Origin: Oceanobacillus jordanicus
GTDB lineage: Bacteria; Bacillota; Bacilli; Bacillales; Amphibacillaceae
NCBI RefSeq assembly: GCF_022095695.1
Contig: NZ_JAIFZM010000001.1
Location: 1 to 64,000, forward strand
DNA length: 64,000 nucleotides
Direction: 5' to 3'
Shown: positions 63,601-64,000 of the stretch, piece by piece
Layout of the letters: each line of letters begins with the position of its first letter
Numbering within the stretch: the stretch's first letter is position 1
Notes under the pieces: model-generated
What the model was told of the DNA's origin: nothing
Seen by the model: the letters and a program-made list of their open reading frames with translations, nothing else
Database searches by the model: none
Translations under genes and position numbers: made by a program

Positions 63601-64000
63601 CCGACAGCCTCATCGTGCTCTCTGCCTGTAGTAATGACTTCCGTGATTTCTGGTTTCATTCTATCAAACTGATCGACCCCAATAAGCTCGATCTGAACAT
63701 CCGGTATAGCTTGCAGTAAAGGAATTATTTTATAGAGGAAAAGGAACCAGCTATGATTTTTGAGCTCATATGTTATTCCCATTCCAGCTAAACTCTTGTC
63801 TAGCTCAAGAAGTTTGTCTGTATCAGCTAAGATGGAGGACAGCTCTTGCTTGACGGTATCCTGTAGGGCCAGTGAATAGTTCGTTTGTTTAATTCCCATC
63901 CATGGATTATCCGATACACGGCCACACGTCTCTCCGATAATTTCCAAATCCTCTATGGTTTGTTTGGTCCGTCGAAGTTTAACTTCATCCATTTCCATAA
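60642..64000 (-). CDS. DUF4011-type SF1 helicase with Vsr-like nuclease and DUF3320, 5' end missing
   Basis: At least 1118 residues; the gene runs off the window, because the Walker A motif of the helicase is not in the visible part. Seen are helicase motif II FDLVIFDEASQLS, motif III VVGDPKQLPPT, a C-terminal helicase half (VQGDERDIILFTVGYGPD, NVAVSRAKKEMV), then a Vsr/DUF559-like endonuclease domain (YLAAIQVDGHRF, RLGWQIIKVWSVEWW) and a DUF3320-like end. This layout has been reported among antiphage genes (Hhe, as I recall). The ATG at 63998 is only an internal Met. Confidence 0.85.
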   Translation of the reverse strand, partial: MEMDEVKLRRTKQTIEDLEIIGETCGRVSDNPWMGIKQTNYSLALQDTVKQELSSILADTDKLLELDKSLAGMGITYELKNHSWFLFLYKIIPLLQAIPDVQIELIGVDQFDRMKPEITEVITTGREHDEAVGKIDEWFDNSILKINAETLLQDYRLAENSWFLKGKLEKGKIKKELKKFLKAKNKIETDKLESIITAIRDIQEKKEFLTQSEDLMKKHFSNLWNDGKGDWNGIEAAVKWMEDVRTSINELQPSQEMLANFAKILQANKQNLSTTQAKEQMNSYTEGYESIMGHWNKVEKELVAENLHEPNQANWAAYSRGKAALLIEALPGLKDNCKLASIVKEAEEFGLKNVTKPYLSGSLDHDELLSSYLYGFYRLRIDGEISAREELSQFSKASFENKLDKFYTFDDELSELTKLEVYVKLMSRVPDLVNNTIQSSEPGILAKAIKSKGRGIAIRQLFDRIKNLLPKIKPCMLMSPLSVAQYLDPSFPKFDLVIFDEASQLSTSEAIGAMGRGKNVIVVGDPKQLPPTSFFGTKQEEDNFDLQDLESVLDDSLAVQLPQKHLRWHYRSEHESLISFSNNHFYGNKLVTFPSTDDMASRVSFKNVHGVYDRGKTKQNKHEAEAIVNDIFSRLSDPEKQHESIGVVTFSQPQQTLIEDMIDERLRQDASLEKYFTDEVEEPVFVKNLENVQGDERDIILFTVGYGPDHTGHMTLNFGPLNRDGGWRRLNVAVSRAKKEMVIFASMEPDKINLSRTKAEGVHSLRAFIEFAKRGKIPTDVENRGDSKRVNSTVIIPKIKEALQQNGYQVETNVGNSDFKVDLAVVDRNNRGKYLAAIQVDGHRFASFTTTRDRVKQGDLMLGRLGWQIIKVWSVEWWHNKEKQIEDLLVQLQKAEKLSADTKKETQAKPIKVQESIHEKISGLTMPPEEKQKANYYDPAVLEEVSLPNDYYYTFEGKPVIHEQIKQIIDKEAPVSFSRLSKEIINAWGFSRSGAKLEKVIQDSLTGLMVYETIEDKGRFLWKDKDQSTSYSGFRIKNRYRRGLQDISKVEYANGVMNIMKTALRLPKADLVREISKLLGYSRTTSNTEIYIQEAINLNAKKGLIKEDAEGNIEYVGK

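Noticed and set aside
1-64000. tRNA, rRNA, tmRNA or T-box elements
   Set aside because: I looked for their conserved parts (for example GTTCGAATC, T-box TGGNACC) and saw no supported case.

Overview
The window looks like the chromosome of a low-GC, AGGAGG Shine-Dalgarno-using member of the Bacillaceae (Virgibacillus/Oceanobacillus-like; genus not determinable by eye). The evidence is the gene families: PlsY and an LtaS-type lipoteichoic acid synthase, OhrA/OhrR, a YtrA/YhcF-type GntR-ABC operon, DUF421, RlmH, a YbdM-type kinase, and a PbuE transporter behind an adenine riboswitch. No rRNA or tRNA gene was recognised.

Bases 1-26.8 kb are mostly core and housekeeping-accessory genes: a Lin0512 protein, a DacB-type D,D-carboxypeptidase, an ATPase, and a plsY / acyltransferase-transaminase fusion / ltaS-like operon. 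These are followed by two divergent phage-regulator-like paralogues, a lipoprotein, a four-LysM GH19 chitinase, a subtilisin, several small membrane proteins, a GntR-ABC operon, PadR-DUF4188, GrpB, an NAD-binding DUF2867-type protein, a pentapeptide-repeat protein, a small xis/rep-like relic, ohrA/ohrR and rlmH. Two copies of a roughly 95-bp hairpin repeat lie in opposite orientation at 7.6 and 16.3 kb. A separate 143-nt structured element lies at 9.7 kb.

From the 3' end of rlmH (26841) the window becomes an accessory island. It holds a possible serine-recombinase relic, a Phd antitoxin, a type I restriction-modification operon with two metalloproteases (27.9-37.5 kb), an orphan holin, a nuclease lipoprotein, a HEPN protein, an EVE-EVE-McrB/McrC type IV system and a PD-(D/E)XK-like protein (to 45.4 kb). 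A second block follows: a stay-green homologue, an ECF41 sigma factor with its oxidoreductase and a matching promoter, an M24-like protein with a DeoR regulator, and a TetR regulon with three operators and two paralogous microproteins. The block continues with a lipoprotein, pbuE with its riboswitch, and a protein kinase.

At 58.6-59.0 kb a decayed second rlmH copy ends in the same 18-bp sequence as the real rlmH (17 of 18 bases). This is the place where SCC elements insert in staphylococci, so the 32 kb between the two copies may be an SCC-like or composite insertion. Beyond it lie rhuM and a 5'-truncated DUF4011-helicase-Vsr-DUF3320 defence gene, whose transcript probably ends in a relic of the adenine-riboswitch terminator. 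Several gene fragments in the island (LURP-one protein, lipoprotein, rlmH, riboswitch) are broken duplicates of intact genes nearby, which points to repeated recombination between related sequences.
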